From an uncultured Bacteroidales bacterium (GTDB lineage Bacteria > Bacteroidota > Bacteroidia > Bacteroidales > UBA932): a stretch of DNA of 64,000 nt. The position numbers and the translations under genes were made by a program. The notes under the pieces are model-generated. The model ran no database searches. It worked only from the letters and a program-made list of their open reading frames with translations, and had not been told where the DNA came from. The stretch lies in NCBI GenBank assembly GCA_900320545.1, contig ONSU01000018.1:1-64000 (forward strand). Direction: 5' to 3'. Shown one piece after another: positions 14,297-23,090 of this stretch (position 1 is its first letter; every line of letters begins with the position of its first letter).

Positions 14297-15661
14297 ATGA
14301 AACAGAAAAAATTCCTGCTCCCCGAGAGCGAAATCCCCACGGCATGGTTCAACATCCAGGCCGTCATGCCCAACAAGCCGCTCCCCTTCCTTCACCCGGG
14401 CACCCGGCAGCCGCTCAGATCCGAAGACTTGTATCCGATCTTCTGCAAGGAATGCGCGGATCAGGAACTCAACCAGACCGATGTATGGATTCCCATTCCG
14501 GAGGAAGTCCGGGAACAGTATGCCGGCTACCGCTGCACCCCGCTCGTGCGCGCGTATGATTTAGAGATGGCCCTCGGCACGCCGGCGCACATCTATTTCA
14601 AGAACGAGAGCGTCTCCCCCGCCGGCAGCCACAAACTGAATTCCGCCCTGGCACAGGCCTATTACGCCAAGAAGCAGGGCGTCACCAACCTCACCACCGA
14701 GACAGGTGCCGGCCAGTGGGGCGGCGCGCTGAGTTACGCCACCAAGAAATTCGGCATCGACTGCGCGGTGTATATGGTCAAAGTCAGTTACGAGCAGAAG
14801 CCCTACCGCCGCAGCATCATGCAGACATTCGGCGCGGCCATCACCCCCTCCCCTTCGATGTCCACCCGCGCAGGAAAGGACATTCTGACCGTCAATCCCA
14901 ATGACCGCGGCTCGCTCGGATGCGCCATCTCGGAAGCCATCGAACTGGCCGTCAGCACGCCGAACTGCAAATACGCGCTCGGGTCGGTACTCAACCACGT
15001 GTGCCTGCACCAGACGGTGATCGGCCTCGAAGCAGAGAAGCAGATGGCCCTTGCGGGCGAATATCCCGACATCGTCATCGCCTGCTTCGGCGGCGGTTCC
15101 AACTTCTGCGGCATCGCCCTTCCGTTCATGCGGCACAACATCCTCGACGGCAAGAAAACGCGCTTCATCGCGGCCGAACCGTACTCCTGCCCGAAACTCA
15201 CGCGGGGCAAATTCGAATACGACTTCGGCGACGAGGCCGGCATGACGCCGCTGCTGCCGATGTTCACCCTCGGTCACAGCTTCAAGCCGGCGTCCATCCA
15301 CGCGGGCGGCCTGCGCTACCACGGAGCGGGCGTAATTCTGTCCCAGCTGATGAAGGACGGTTATATGGAGGCCGTGGATATCGAGCAGATGGACTCGTTC
15401 AAGGCCGGCGTGCTGTTCGCCCAGACCGAAGGCATCATTCCCGCTCCCGAATCCTGCCACGCCATCGCCGCCACGATCACCGAGGCGCTCAAATGCAAGG
15501 AGACCGGCGAAGCGAAGACCATTCTCTTCAACCTCTCCGGTCACGGATTCGTGGATATGGGGGCTTACGACAAGTACTTCTCCGGCGAAATGCAGAACTA
15601 CCACGTCTCCGAGGAGGACCTCGCGAAGTTCATCAAGTCCGCCGACGCGCTGAATCAGTAG
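14297..15661 (+). CDS. trpB: Tryptophan synthase beta-like enzyme (TrpB2 type)
   Basis: The 454-residue protein is longer than the usual 390-400 residue TrpB and fits the TrpB2 group: extended N-terminus (FNIQAVMPNKPLPFLHPGT), SPAGSHKLNSALAQAYYA with the PLP lysine, TETGAGQWGGALSYA, and CFGGGSNFCGIALPF for the phosphate. It joins indole and serine to tryptophan. No trpA or other trp gene adjoins it, so it stands alone behind its attenuator, perhaps salvaging indole. About 150 bp of leader separates it from the promoter. Confidence 0.85.
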   Translation: MKQKKFLLPESEIPTAWFNIQAVMPNKPLPFLHPGTRQPLRSEDLYPIFCKECADQELNQTDVWIPIPEEVREQYAGYRCTPLVRAYDLEMALGTPAHIYFKNESVSPAGSHKLNSALAQAYYAKKQGVTNLTTETGAGQWGGALSYATKKFGIDCAVYMVKVSYEQKPYRRSIMQTFGAAITPSPSMSTRAGKDILTVNPNDRGSLGCAISEAIELAVSTPNCKYALGSVLNHVCLHQTVIGLEAEKQMALAGEYPDIVIACFGGGSNFCGIALPFMRHNILDGKKTRFIAAEPYSCPKLTRGKFEYDFGDEAGMTPLLPMFTLGHSFKPASIHAGGLRYHGAGVILSQLMKDGYMEAVDIEQMDSFKAGVLFAQTEGIIPAPESCHAIAATITEALKCKETGEAKTILFNLSGHGFVDMGAYDKYFSGEMQNYHVSEEDLAKFIKSADALNQ

Positions 15662-15775
15662 CGTCTCCGCCGACCGGCCGGCAGTGTGACCAACCGCGGG
15701 GCCTACAACCTGACCTCCCGCCCGGCCGATAGCGAGGTGTTAAGTGCAATCACTTATCAGTCAGACACTTACGAA

Positions 15776-15817
15776 AAACGCCTTACTCGATTCTGAGTAA
15801 GGCGTTTCGCGTTTTTT
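15776..15817 (+). terminator. Intrinsic terminator after trpB
   Basis: AAACGCCTTACTC (15776-15788) pairs with GAGTAAGGCGTTT (15795-15807), followed by GTTTTTT. The stem is A-rich on the left, so it can also serve the convergent gene ending at 15846. Confidence 0.85.
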
Positions 15818-15845
15818 CCTGATAGACAACAACTTACACTTTACG

Positions 15846-16496
15846 CTACTGTTGAAGAGCAGCGAGCTCCGCTTCCCATTCCTTGTCTATATAGACCGTA
15901 TCGGCCCTGTCGATGTAAAGGACTCCGTCCAGGTGGTCGCACTCGTGCTGGAAGATGACGGCCGTGAAGCCGTGAACGGTGTCACGGGCCGGTTTCAGCG
16001 TCTCCGGAGTAACGTAGGACACAATGACATCCTGATAGCGAGCTACGTCACCACGGTACGGCGGAATGCTCAGGCAGCCCTCCGGGCCGACCTTGATCTC
16101 GCCGTAAAGACTGTCGAGATGCGCGTTCAGATAGCACTCGAAGGGTTCTTCGGGCTTGTCGAGCCGCTGGACCCAGATGATCCGGAGGTTCTCCCCCACC
16201 TGGGGCGCCGCGATGCCGACACCGTCCTGGGACGGATCGGTTACCGTCGCATACATCCGTCGGACGAGGGTACGGGTCCGGCGGCTGCGGAGCTCCCGGG
16301 GCGTCAGGTCGCGGGACTGCGCCCGCAGCACGGCTGCATCGGCCTCCTTATCGACCTGGAGCACATACATCGGCCCCACTTCCCGCGGCGAGCAGGCGAC
16401 CGCAGCCAGTATCCCCAGAGTGGCAGCCAGTACCCACGACGCGATCCGTGTCCATAGCGCAACAACATGTCCCTGTAGCATATTTTTCACAACCAT
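15846..16496 (-). CDS. Peptide deformylase with an N-terminal export/lipoprotein signal
   Basis: The 216-residue protein contains all three deformylase motifs: GVGIAAPQVG, EGCLSIP and QHECDHLDG. The metal ligands Cys and both His are present. In front is a hydrophobic segment ending VLAATLGILAAVACSPR, which looks like a lipobox. Cytoplasmic deformylases have no such extension, so the enzyme domain may be anchored at a membrane, where its substrate is unclear. Other in-frame starts would not remove the hydrophobic segment. Confidence 0.8.
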   Translation of the reverse strand: MVVKNMLQGHVVALWTRIASWVLAATLGILAAVACSPREVGPMYVLQVDKEADAAVLRAQSRDLTPRELRSRRTRTLVRRMYATVTDPSQDGVGIAAPQVGENLRIIWVQRLDKPEEPFECYLNAHLDSLYGEIKVGPEGCLSIPPYRGDVARYQDVIVSYVTPETLKPARDTVHGFTAVIFQHECDHLDGVLYIDRADTVYIDKEWEAELAALQQ

Positions 16497-16521
16497 TTAT
16501 TTGAAAACTTGTGATACTGAA

Positions 16522-16595
16522 CCTCCGGGCAAACGGAGGATAAGTAGCATAATTCGCTTAAAACACTACTGAACCTCCAGAGCACGGAGGTTCAG
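16522..16595. repeat. Pair of CCTCC/GGAGG hairpins
   Basis: CCTCCG/CGGAGG (16522-16539) and CTGAACCTCC/GGAGGTTCAG (16569-16595) lie between the deformylase and uxaC. The second shares the loop GAGCAC and overall layout with 554-577, with paired changes in the stem. Confidence 0.6.
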
Positions 16596-16616
16596 CAGCA
16601 TTGGAGGCGGAAGGAT

Positions 16617-18020
16617 TCAGAACCCGAAATACCGGTCCGCATTGTTGTAGCAGATATCCTTCACCATCTGGTGGATCTGCGGGAGTTCGCTCTTCGGGAG
16701 ACGGCCGCTGTCGACATCGTGCCCGAGCACGTTACACAGAATCCGGCGGAAATACTCGTGCCGGGGATAGCTCAGGAAACTGCGGCTGTCGGTCAGCATT
16801 CCGACGAAGCGGCTCAGGAGACCGAGGGCGCTGAGGGCGTTCATCTGCTTGCGCATCCCGTCCTCCTGATCGAGGAACCACCAGCCGCTGCCGAGCTGCA
16901 TCTTGCCGGGAACGGTGCCGTCGTTGAAGGTGTAGGCCATCGTCGCGAAGACCTCGTTGTCCTTGGGATTGAGGTTGTAGAGGATGGTCTTGGTGAGCTT
17001 GTCTTCGCTGGCGAGGCGGTCGAGGAACTTGTGTCCCGCGGCGGCCGTCGGGAGGTCGTGAATGGCATCATAACCCGTGTCGGGGCCGAGCTGGGCGAAC
17101 ATCCGGGTGTTGTTGTTGCGGATGGCGCCGATGTGGAACTGCTGTGCCCAGCCGCTCGCATGATCCATCACCGCGAATTCATACAGCATCGCACTGCGGA
17201 ACTTGAGAAGTTCGTCATCGTCGGCATAGCGGCCTTCCATCACTTTGTTGAAGATGCTGTCGATCTCCGAATCGGTATAATCGGCGGCATAGAACGCTTC
17301 CAGACCGTGGTCGGAGAGCTTGCAGCCCATCGACGCGAAGAAATCGTGGCGCACCTGCAGGGCGTCGATGAGGTCGGAGAAACGGCGGATCTCGATGCCC
17401 GAGACTTCGGAAAGCTTCTGAATATAGGCCTTATAGGCGATCGGATCCTCGATGGCCATCGCCTTGTCGGGACGCCAGGCCGGAATGACCTTCGTGCCGA
17501 ACGGCTTGGCCGCGATCTGCTTGTGGTAGCGGAGGTCGTCGACCGGATCATCGGTGGTGCAGACGACCTTCACGTTGAATTTCCGGATGAGCGCCTGGCC
17601 GCGGAATTCCTCGGTCTGGAGCTTGGCGGTGCACTCGTCGTAGATCTCGCGGGCCGTTTCGGGCTTGAGGATCTTGTGCACGTCAAAGGCACGGGCAAGC
17701 TCAAGGTGCGTCCAGTGGTAAAGCGGGTTGCGGAGCGTGTAAGGCACGGTCGCCGCCCATTTTTCAAACTTCTCGTAGGAAGGCTTGTCGCCGGTAATGT
17801 ATTCCTCCGGGACGCCGTTCCCGCGCATTGCGCGCCATTTATAATGGTCGCCCCCCAGCCAGATCTCGGTGAGATCGGCAAACTGATAATTGTCGGCAAT
17901 CATCTGCGGCACCAGGTGGCAGTGATAGTCGATGATCGGCATCCCCTCGGCGCTCTCGTGATACAATTCGCGGGCGGTTTCGCCCTCCAGCATAAAGTCT
18001 TTGTTGATAAACGGTTCCAT
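16617..18020 (-). CDS. uxaC: Glucuronate/galacturonate isomerase
   Basis: The 467-residue protein has the UxaC amidohydrolase-fold signatures IDYHCHLVPQ near residue 29 (metal-binding HxH), LWLGGDHYKWRAMRGNGV, CTTDDPVDDL, and WFLDQEDGMRKQMNALS / SRFVGMLTDSRSFLSYPRHEYFRR near the C-terminus. It interconverts D-galacturonate and D-tagaturonate (or glucuronate and fructuronate), the first step of hexuronate breakdown. ATG at 18020 fits the family length. The gene is divergent from uxaB over a 190-bp region with a shared operator. Confidence 0.92.
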   Translation of the reverse strand: MEPFINKDFMLEGETARELYHESAEGMPIIDYHCHLVPQMIADNYQFADLTEIWLGGDHYKWRAMRGNGVPEEYITGDKPSYEKFEKWAATVPYTLRNPLYHWTHLELARAFDVHKILKPETAREIYDECTAKLQTEEFRGQALIRKFNVKVVCTTDDPVDDLRYHKQIAAKPFGTKVIPAWRPDKAMAIEDPIAYKAYIQKLSEVSGIEIRRFSDLIDALQVRHDFFASMGCKLSDHGLEAFYAADYTDSEIDSIFNKVMEGRYADDDELLKFRSAMLYEFAVMDHASGWAQQFHIGAIRNNNTRMFAQLGPDTGYDAIHDLPTAAAGHKFLDRLASEDKLTKTILYNLNPKDNEVFATMAYTFNDGTVPGKMQLGSGWWFLDQEDGMRKQMNALSALGLLSRFVGMLTDSRSFLSYPRHEYFRRILCNVLGHDVDSGRLPKSELPQIHQMVKDICYNNADRYFGF

Positions 18021-18080
18021 AAGTATTATTAATTGGTATTTGTTGTCGTTTTTCGTCATTTCCGGGCCGCTTCTCCCGTC

Positions 18081-18102
18081 ATTCCGGGGCTTGACCCGGA
18101 AT
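18081..18102. repeat. Short palindromic repeat, copy 4
   Basis: ATTCCGGG-gcttga-CCCGGAAT lies in the presumed leader of uxaC. Confidence 0.75.
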
Positions 18103-18113
18103 CTATTCCACTG

Positions 18114-18121
18114 CAAATTTA
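18114..18121 (-). promoter_or_regulatory. -7 element of uxaC
   Basis: TAAATTTG on the minus strand fits the consensus; the operator at 18137-18156 would cover its -33 region. Confidence 0.55.
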
Positions 18122-18136
18122 CAAAAAAATCCGAAT

Positions 18137-18156
18137 TTCCGTGCACGGGCACGAAT
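18137..18156. promoter_or_regulatory. LacI-type operator between uxaC and uxaB
   Basis: TTCCGTGCACGGGCACGAAT carries the left arm TTCCGTGC exactly and GCACGAAT as a right arm with two changes. Related sites stand at 23041, 50461 and 59142. It lies between divergent -7 elements and could control both. Confidence 0.65.
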
Positions 18157-18163
18157 TTTTTAT

Positions 18164-18171
18164 TATCTTTG
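18164..18171 (+). promoter_or_regulatory. -7 element of uxaB-uxaA
   Basis: TATCTTTG matches TAnnTTTG, 8 bp after the operator and 40 bp before the start codon. Confidence 0.6.
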
Positions 18172-18210
18172 CTGCGAATCCCAACCGATACAACTAATAA
18201 CTTTATAAAT

Positions 18211-19628
18211 ATGGAAAGATTAAACCGCACCAGCGCCCCTCAGGCCAAAAAGTACACCGAGAAAATCATCCAGTTCGGAGAAGGTAACTTCCTCCGTGCA
18301 TTCATCGAGTGGATCATCTGGAAGACCAACCAGAAGACCGATTTCAACGCCTCCGTCGTCGTCGTTCAGCCCATTGAGAAGGGTATGGTCGACTGGCTCA
18401 ACGAGCAGGACGGCCTCTATCACCTCAACCTCCAGGGCATCCTGAACGGAGAGGAAGTGGATAGCGTCGACCTCATCGATGTCGTCAGCCGGGGCATCAA
18501 CCCCTACCGCGACTTCGCCGACTACCTCAAACTCGCCGAGCAGCCGGAAATGCGTTTCATCATTTCCAATACGACGGAAGCCGGCATCGCCTTCGATCCC
18601 GCCTGCAAATTCGATGACGCTCCCGCGGCCTCCTATCCCGGCAAGCTTACCCAGTTGCTGTACCATCGCTATGAGTACTTCAAGGGCGATCCCTCCAAGG
18701 GATTCATCCTCTTCCCCTGCGAGCTGATCTTCGAAAACGGCAAGCACCTGAAGGAATGCATCCGCCAGTACATCGACCTCTGGAACCTCGGCGAGGGCTT
18801 CAAGAACTGGTTCGAACGCTGGTCGACCGCATCGTGCCCGGTTATCCGCGCGACACGGCCGCCCAGCTCTGCGAGCGCGTCGGCTATCAGGACAACCTCC
18901 TCGACAAGGCCGAAATCTTCCATCTCTGGGTTATCGAGGCCCCTCAGTCCGTCGCGGCGGAATTCCCTGCCGACAAGGCCGGCCTGAATGTGCTCTTCGT
19001 GCCCTCCGAGGCCCCTTATCACGAGCGCAAGGTCACCCTGCTGAACGGTCCCCACACCGTGCTCTCCCCCGTCGGCTATCTGAGCGGGCTCAACACCGTG
19101 AAGGAATGCTGCGAGGATCCCGAGATCGGCGCCTTCGTCCGCAAGGTGATGTACGAGGAACTCCTCCCGACGCTGAATCTGCCGGAAGAGGAACTCCGCA
19201 AGTTCGCCGGTGATGTGCTGGAGCGCTTTGTCAACCCGTTCGTGAAGCACTTCGTCACCTCGATCATGCTCAACAGCTTCCCGAAATTCAAGACCCGCGA
19301 CCTGCCCGGCCTCAAGACCTACCTGGAGCGCAAGGGCGAGCTGCCGAAGGGCATCGTGCTCGGTCTCGCGGCCATCACGACCTACTACAAGGGCGGCAAG
19401 CGGGGCGAGGACGAGATCGTCGTCAACGATGACGAGGCCATCAAGAAACTGCTGACCGACCTCTGGGCGAGCGGCTGCTGCAGGACCGTCGCCGAGGGCG
19501 TGCTCGGTGCCGAATTCATCTGGGGCGAGAACCTCAATGAGATTCCGGGCCTGACGGATCTGCTGAAGTCGTTCCTCTGCAAGATCAAGAACGAAGGCAT
19601 GCGCGCCGCGGTGCAATCCATTCTTTAA
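18211..19628 (+). pseudogene. uxaB: Tagaturonate reductase gene with an out-of-frame internal deletion
   Basis: The first frame encodes residues typical of UxaB (KIIQFGEGNFLRAF, then SNTTEAGIAF, CELIFENGKHLKE) up to FKNWFE at about 18816. The rest, TLVDRIVPGYPRD to the stop at 19628, is in another frame beginning at 18816. Compared with the E. coli protein about seven residues (QANSFCS region) are missing, so a loss of about 22 bp is likely rather than a one-base slip. Everything else is intact. The enzyme reduces tagaturonate to altronate with NADH. The gene may be broken, or the assembly may be wrong here. Confidence 0.85.
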
Positions 19629-19637
19629 CGAAGGAAT

Positions 19638-21188
19638 ATGGCTGAATATCTGCATATCCATCCGTCCGACAACGTCGCCGTCGCCCTCCGGGACCTCCCG
19701 AAGGGCACGGTGGCCACTTTTTCCGATGCGCCGGAGACAGTGCTGCAGGAAGATGTCCCCAGAGGGCATAAATTCACCCTCACAGACCTCGCCGAAGGTG
19801 ACAATGTCATCAAGTACGGCTACCCGATCGGGCACGTGACCCGTGCGGCCGCGAAGGGTACCCTCATCGACCACAGCTGCATCAAGACCAACCTGGAAGG
19901 GCTGCTGGAGTATAAATATGAGCCGGTGAAGGCCTCCGGTCAGGTCGGGAATGACGAGAAAAACGTCGGGGGTGACGCGGGTCGGGAATCCTTCCTCGGA
20001 TTCCGTCGCTCCGACGGTCAGGTCGGCATCCGCAACCAGATCTGGGTGATCCCCACCGTGGGCTGCGTCAACGGCATCTGCCAGGAGATCGTGGAGCGGT
20101 TCCGCGCCGAGATTGCCGGCGACGCTTCCTGCACTCCGGGAGCGGCGAAGGGATCCTCCGTTGACGCCGTCGTCGCCTTCCCGCACAACTACGGCTGCTC
20201 GCAACTCGGCGGCGACCACGAGAACACCCGTACCATCCTCTCCGATATGGTTCACCACCCCAACGCGGGCGGCGTGCTGGTCGTCAGTCTCGGCTGCGAA
20301 AACAACCAGCTGGACGCGTTCCGCGAGCTGGTCGGCCCCGTGGATGAAAGCCGCGTCCGGATGTTCGTCACCCAGAAAGTCGATGACGAGGTGGAATACG
20401 GCCTGCAGCAGCTGCGGGAGATCTACGCCATCGCGTCGCAGGACCGCGGGGAGCCCATTCCGGTTTCCGAACTCCGCGTCGGCCTCAAGTGCGGCGGCTC
20501 CGACGGCCTCTCCGGTATCACCGCCAATCCCCTCCTCGGCCGACTCTCGGACTGGCTCGTATCGAAGGGCGGCACGACGGTGCTTACCGAAGTCCCCGAA
20601 ATGTTCGGCGCCGAGACCATACTGATGAACCGCTGCAAGGACGAAGCCACCTTCGACCGGACGGTGCACCTCATCAACGACTTCAAGGAGTATTTCATGA
20701 AGCAGGGGCAGCCCGTCTATGAGAACCCTTCGCCCGGCAACAAGGCGGGCGGCATCTCCACGCTGGAAGAGAAATCGCTGGGATGCACGCAGAAGTGCGG
20801 CACCTCCACCGTGCAGGGCGTCCTAAAGTATGGTGAACGGCTGAGCATCAAAGGATTGAACCTCCTGAGCGCCCCCGGCAACGACCTCGTCGCCTCCACC
20901 GCCCTGGCCTCCGCCGGCTGCCAGATCGTCCTCTTCACCACCGGCCGCGGCACGCCGTTCGGCAGCTTCGTCCCCACGATGAAGATCTCCACGAACACGC
21001 CGCTCTACGAGCACAAGCCGAACTGGATCGACTTCAACGCCGGCGTCATCGCCGAAGACACGCCGATGGACGCCTGCGCCGAGCATTTTATCGACTACGT
21101 CCTCCGCGTCGCCTCCGGCGAGCCCGTCAACAACGAGAAGAACAACTACCGCGAAATCGCCATCTTCAAGACCGGCGTCACGCTATAA
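19638..21188 (+). CDS. uxaA: Altronate dehydratase, full length
   Basis: The 516-residue protein combines an N-terminal SAF domain (residues about 1-95) with the C-terminal UxaA domain (GFRRSDGQVGIRNQIWVIPTVGCVN, PHNYGCSQLGGDHENT, KCGGSDGLSGITANPLLG). It removes water from D-altronate, giving KDG. The start follows uxaB by 9 bp with AAGGA in front. A short stretch near residues 100-115 is a variable linker. Confidence 0.92.
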   Translation: MAEYLHIHPSDNVAVALRDLPKGTVATFSDAPETVLQEDVPRGHKFTLTDLAEGDNVIKYGYPIGHVTRAAAKGTLIDHSCIKTNLEGLLEYKYEPVKASGQVGNDEKNVGGDAGRESFLGFRRSDGQVGIRNQIWVIPTVGCVNGICQEIVERFRAEIAGDASCTPGAAKGSSVDAVVAFPHNYGCSQLGGDHENTRTILSDMVHHPNAGGVLVVSLGCENNQLDAFRELVGPVDESRVRMFVTQKVDDEVEYGLQQLREIYAIASQDRGEPIPVSELRVGLKCGGSDGLSGITANPLLGRLSDWLVSKGGTTVLTEVPEMFGAETILMNRCKDEATFDRTVHLINDFKEYFMKQGQPVYENPSPGNKAGGISTLEEKSLGCTQKCGTSTVQGVLKYGERLSIKGLNLLSAPGNDLVASTALASAGCQIVLFTTGRGTPFGSFVPTMKISTNTPLYEHKPNWIDFNAGVIAEDTPMDACAEHFIDYVLRVASGEPVNNEKNNYREIAIFKTGVTL

Positions 21189-21200
21189 ACAGAGAGTCCG

Positions 21201-21764
21201 ATGGTTGACAACACATTACTGGACGAACTCAGGGGACGGGAGGTCTATCTTTTCGTCGCCGACAAAGATGAGATTTCAGAGACCGAGTCTCCCTTTCCCG
21301 TTGTCTATACGGGCATGGGGAAGATGCGGATGTTCAGCGCCCTGGTGAAATGGCATGAAAGCCGCAAGGCGGAGGGCACACCGGTAATCCTGAATATCGG
21401 CAGCGCCGGCTCGGCGCGTTACCCCATCGGCAAAATCCTGCGGGTGACCCATTTTATCAACGGAGGAAGCGATCTCATCTATGACAACATCGATTTCCCC
21501 GGCGAAGGGTGCACCATTTTCTCGGGAGATTACTTCATGAGCACGCAGACCTTCAGCCCGGAGCAGGTCAGGACGCTTTCTGCCCAATACGACCTTTTCG
21601 ATATGGAGGCCTATGCGGCCGCCTGCTTCTGCAAGATGCACGGCATTCCGTTCTACTGCCTCAAAGCCGTATCGGACAATCTGGACGGCTCGCTGAAAGA
21701 CTGGCGGACCATCCTGGGAGAAATCCGCGGGAAATTTGCCGCCCTGCTGGGGAAACTGGGATAG
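21201..21764 (+). CDS. MTA/SAH-nucleosidase-like phosphorylase-fold protein
   Basis: The 187-residue protein has the PNP/UDP phosphorylase fold motifs VVYTGMGKMRM, NIGSAGSA and FDMEAYAAACFC...LKAVSDN, with the catalytic-site ME pair. It is shorter than Pfs/MTAN (about 230). It follows uxaA by 12 bp, so it is probably co-transcribed; a link to uronate use is not evident. Confidence 0.7.
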   Translation: MVDNTLLDELRGREVYLFVADKDEISETESPFPVVYTGMGKMRMFSALVKWHESRKAEGTPVILNIGSAGSARYPIGKILRVTHFINGGSDLIYDNIDFPGEGCTIFSGDYFMSTQTFSPEQVRTLSAQYDLFDMEAYAAACFCKMHGIPFYCLKAVSDNLDGSLKDWRTILGEIRGKFAALLGKLG

Positions 21765-21841
21765 GTTTCCGGCCCATGCTCTTGCCATAGTGCAGAAATG
21801 GACGCGCTGAGGTGCGAAATGGGGAAGGTGGGGTGCGAAAA

Positions 21842-21941
21842 TGGGGAAGGTGTGATCAAATTGGTGGCACCTTCCCCATAAATTAGCATCTGAGATATGT
21901 CTGCCGGGGAAGGTCTCCATCCTTTCGTCACACCTTCCCCA
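21842..21941. repeat. GGGGAAGGT nested-palindrome element, copy A
   Basis: TGGGGAAGGTGTGA (21842-21855) and TCACACCTTCCCCA (21928-21941) are exact complements. Inside are CCTTCCCCA (21870-21878) and GGGGAAGGT (21906-21914). The layout is the same as at 52758-52869, with other bases in the inner arm. A single extra TGGGGAAGGTG stands at 21820. It lies between converging genes. Confidence 0.75.
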
Positions 21942-21946
21942 AAATA

Positions 21947-23002
21947 CTAGTAATACTCCACGTTATACCGCGTGAGAATGTCCATATGCATATAATTGTC
22001 CCGGCGTGCCGGGACTTTTTTGAATATGCTGTAGTCCACGAGGGCCTGGATAGCCATGGAGGCCTGCTCGTCGATATGCTGGGCGATGAGGAGGTTGACG
22101 GTCCCCCGCTGGAGAGCGGCGAGGTTGGAGGCGAGGTTGTCGAAGCCGACGACCCGGATCTTGTCGGCGACGCCGAGGCGCTCGATATGGGCAGCCGTCA
22201 GGTAAATACGGGAATTGAACATTACCACGTGATGCACGTCGGGATGCTCCGCAGCAAAGGCGTCCATCGCCGCGGCCGTCTCTTCGGGCGCATCCGGCCG
22301 GACGAAAATCGTATGGATCTTGCATTCGGGATAATGCTCCATCATATAGTCCATGAAGCCCGCACGGCGGTTGATCGTCGGGTCGGACTGACGGTGCTGG
22401 TCGCGACGGATGCGGACAATGGCCACTTCATCCACGGCATAGCCCTGCGTCAGAAGGTCGGCGGCCAGGTAGCCGCTCTTGTACATCGGCATTCCGAAAT
22501 AGGCCAGATAGCCGTCTTCCTCCAGTTTGGAATCGATATAGACATACGGAATCCCCTTCTCCTGCAGGCGGGCGGCGAAAAGCATCGTCTCCGTCTTGAA
22601 CATCGGCGCGACGACAACCCCGGCCGGATCGAGGGCCATGGCCTCCTCGCAGGCGGCACGGAAAGATTCGATATCGTACTGATCATAACTGACCCGCCGG
22701 ATATCCACGCCGAGATGGCTGACATTTTCCCGGGCCCGGACCAGCCCCGATTCGGCCAGCTCCCAGAACTCGCCCTTCACGCATTCGGGCAGGACCACCG
22801 CGATGACGATATCCTTGTGCTGCGCCAGGAGCGAGGCATAAATGTTGGGCTGATACCCCGCCTCCTCGATGACGCGCATCACTTTCTCGTAACTCTTCTT
22901 GCTCACGCCCTCGCGGTTGTGCAGCACGCGGTCCACCGTCCCTTTCGACAGTCCTGTCTGCCGGGCTATATCCTTGATAGTAATGGAATTCTTCTTTTGC
23001 AT
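21947..23002 (-). CDS. LacI-family transcription regulator
   Basis: The 351-residue protein has an N-terminal LacI helix-turn-helix (ITIKDIARQTGLSKGTVDRV, residues 6-25) and hinge, then a periplasmic-binding-type sugar domain. It lies among uronate genes and its own upstream region carries the operator at 23041-23060, so it is the best candidate to bind the TTCCGTGC/GCACGGAA sites at uxaC/uxaB, kdgK and susC. The effector could be a uronate or KDG-pathway intermediate; this is inference. Confidence 0.85.
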   Translation of the reverse strand: MQKKNSITIKDIARQTGLSKGTVDRVLHNREGVSKKSYEKVMRVIEEAGYQPNIYASLLAQHKDIVIAVVLPECVKGEFWELAESGLVRARENVSHLGVDIRRVSYDQYDIESFRAACEEAMALDPAGVVVAPMFKTETMLFAARLQEKGIPYVYIDSKLEEDGYLAYFGMPMYKSGYLAADLLTQGYAVDEVAIVRIRRDQHRQSDPTINRRAGFMDYMMEHYPECKIHTIFVRPDAPEETAAAMDAFAAEHPDVHHVVMFNSRIYLTAAHIERLGVADKIRVVGFDNLASNLAALQRGTVNLLIAQHIDEQASMAIQALVDYSIFKKVPARRDNYMHMDILTRYNVEYY

Positions 23003-23040
23003 ATGTCAGTTACTTTATGACAATGTAAAGATATAAAAAA

Positions 23041-23060
23041 TTCCGTTACCGTGCACGAAA
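23041..23060. promoter_or_regulatory. LacI-type operator upstream of the regulator gene
   Basis: TTCCGTTACCGTGCACGAAA keeps the CCGT-GCACG half. On the minus strand TATCTTTA, a near match to the -7 element, follows, so the site fits autoregulation. Confidence 0.6.
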
Positions 23061-23090
23061 AATCTGTTATTTCGAATGCGACGAAGAGTA

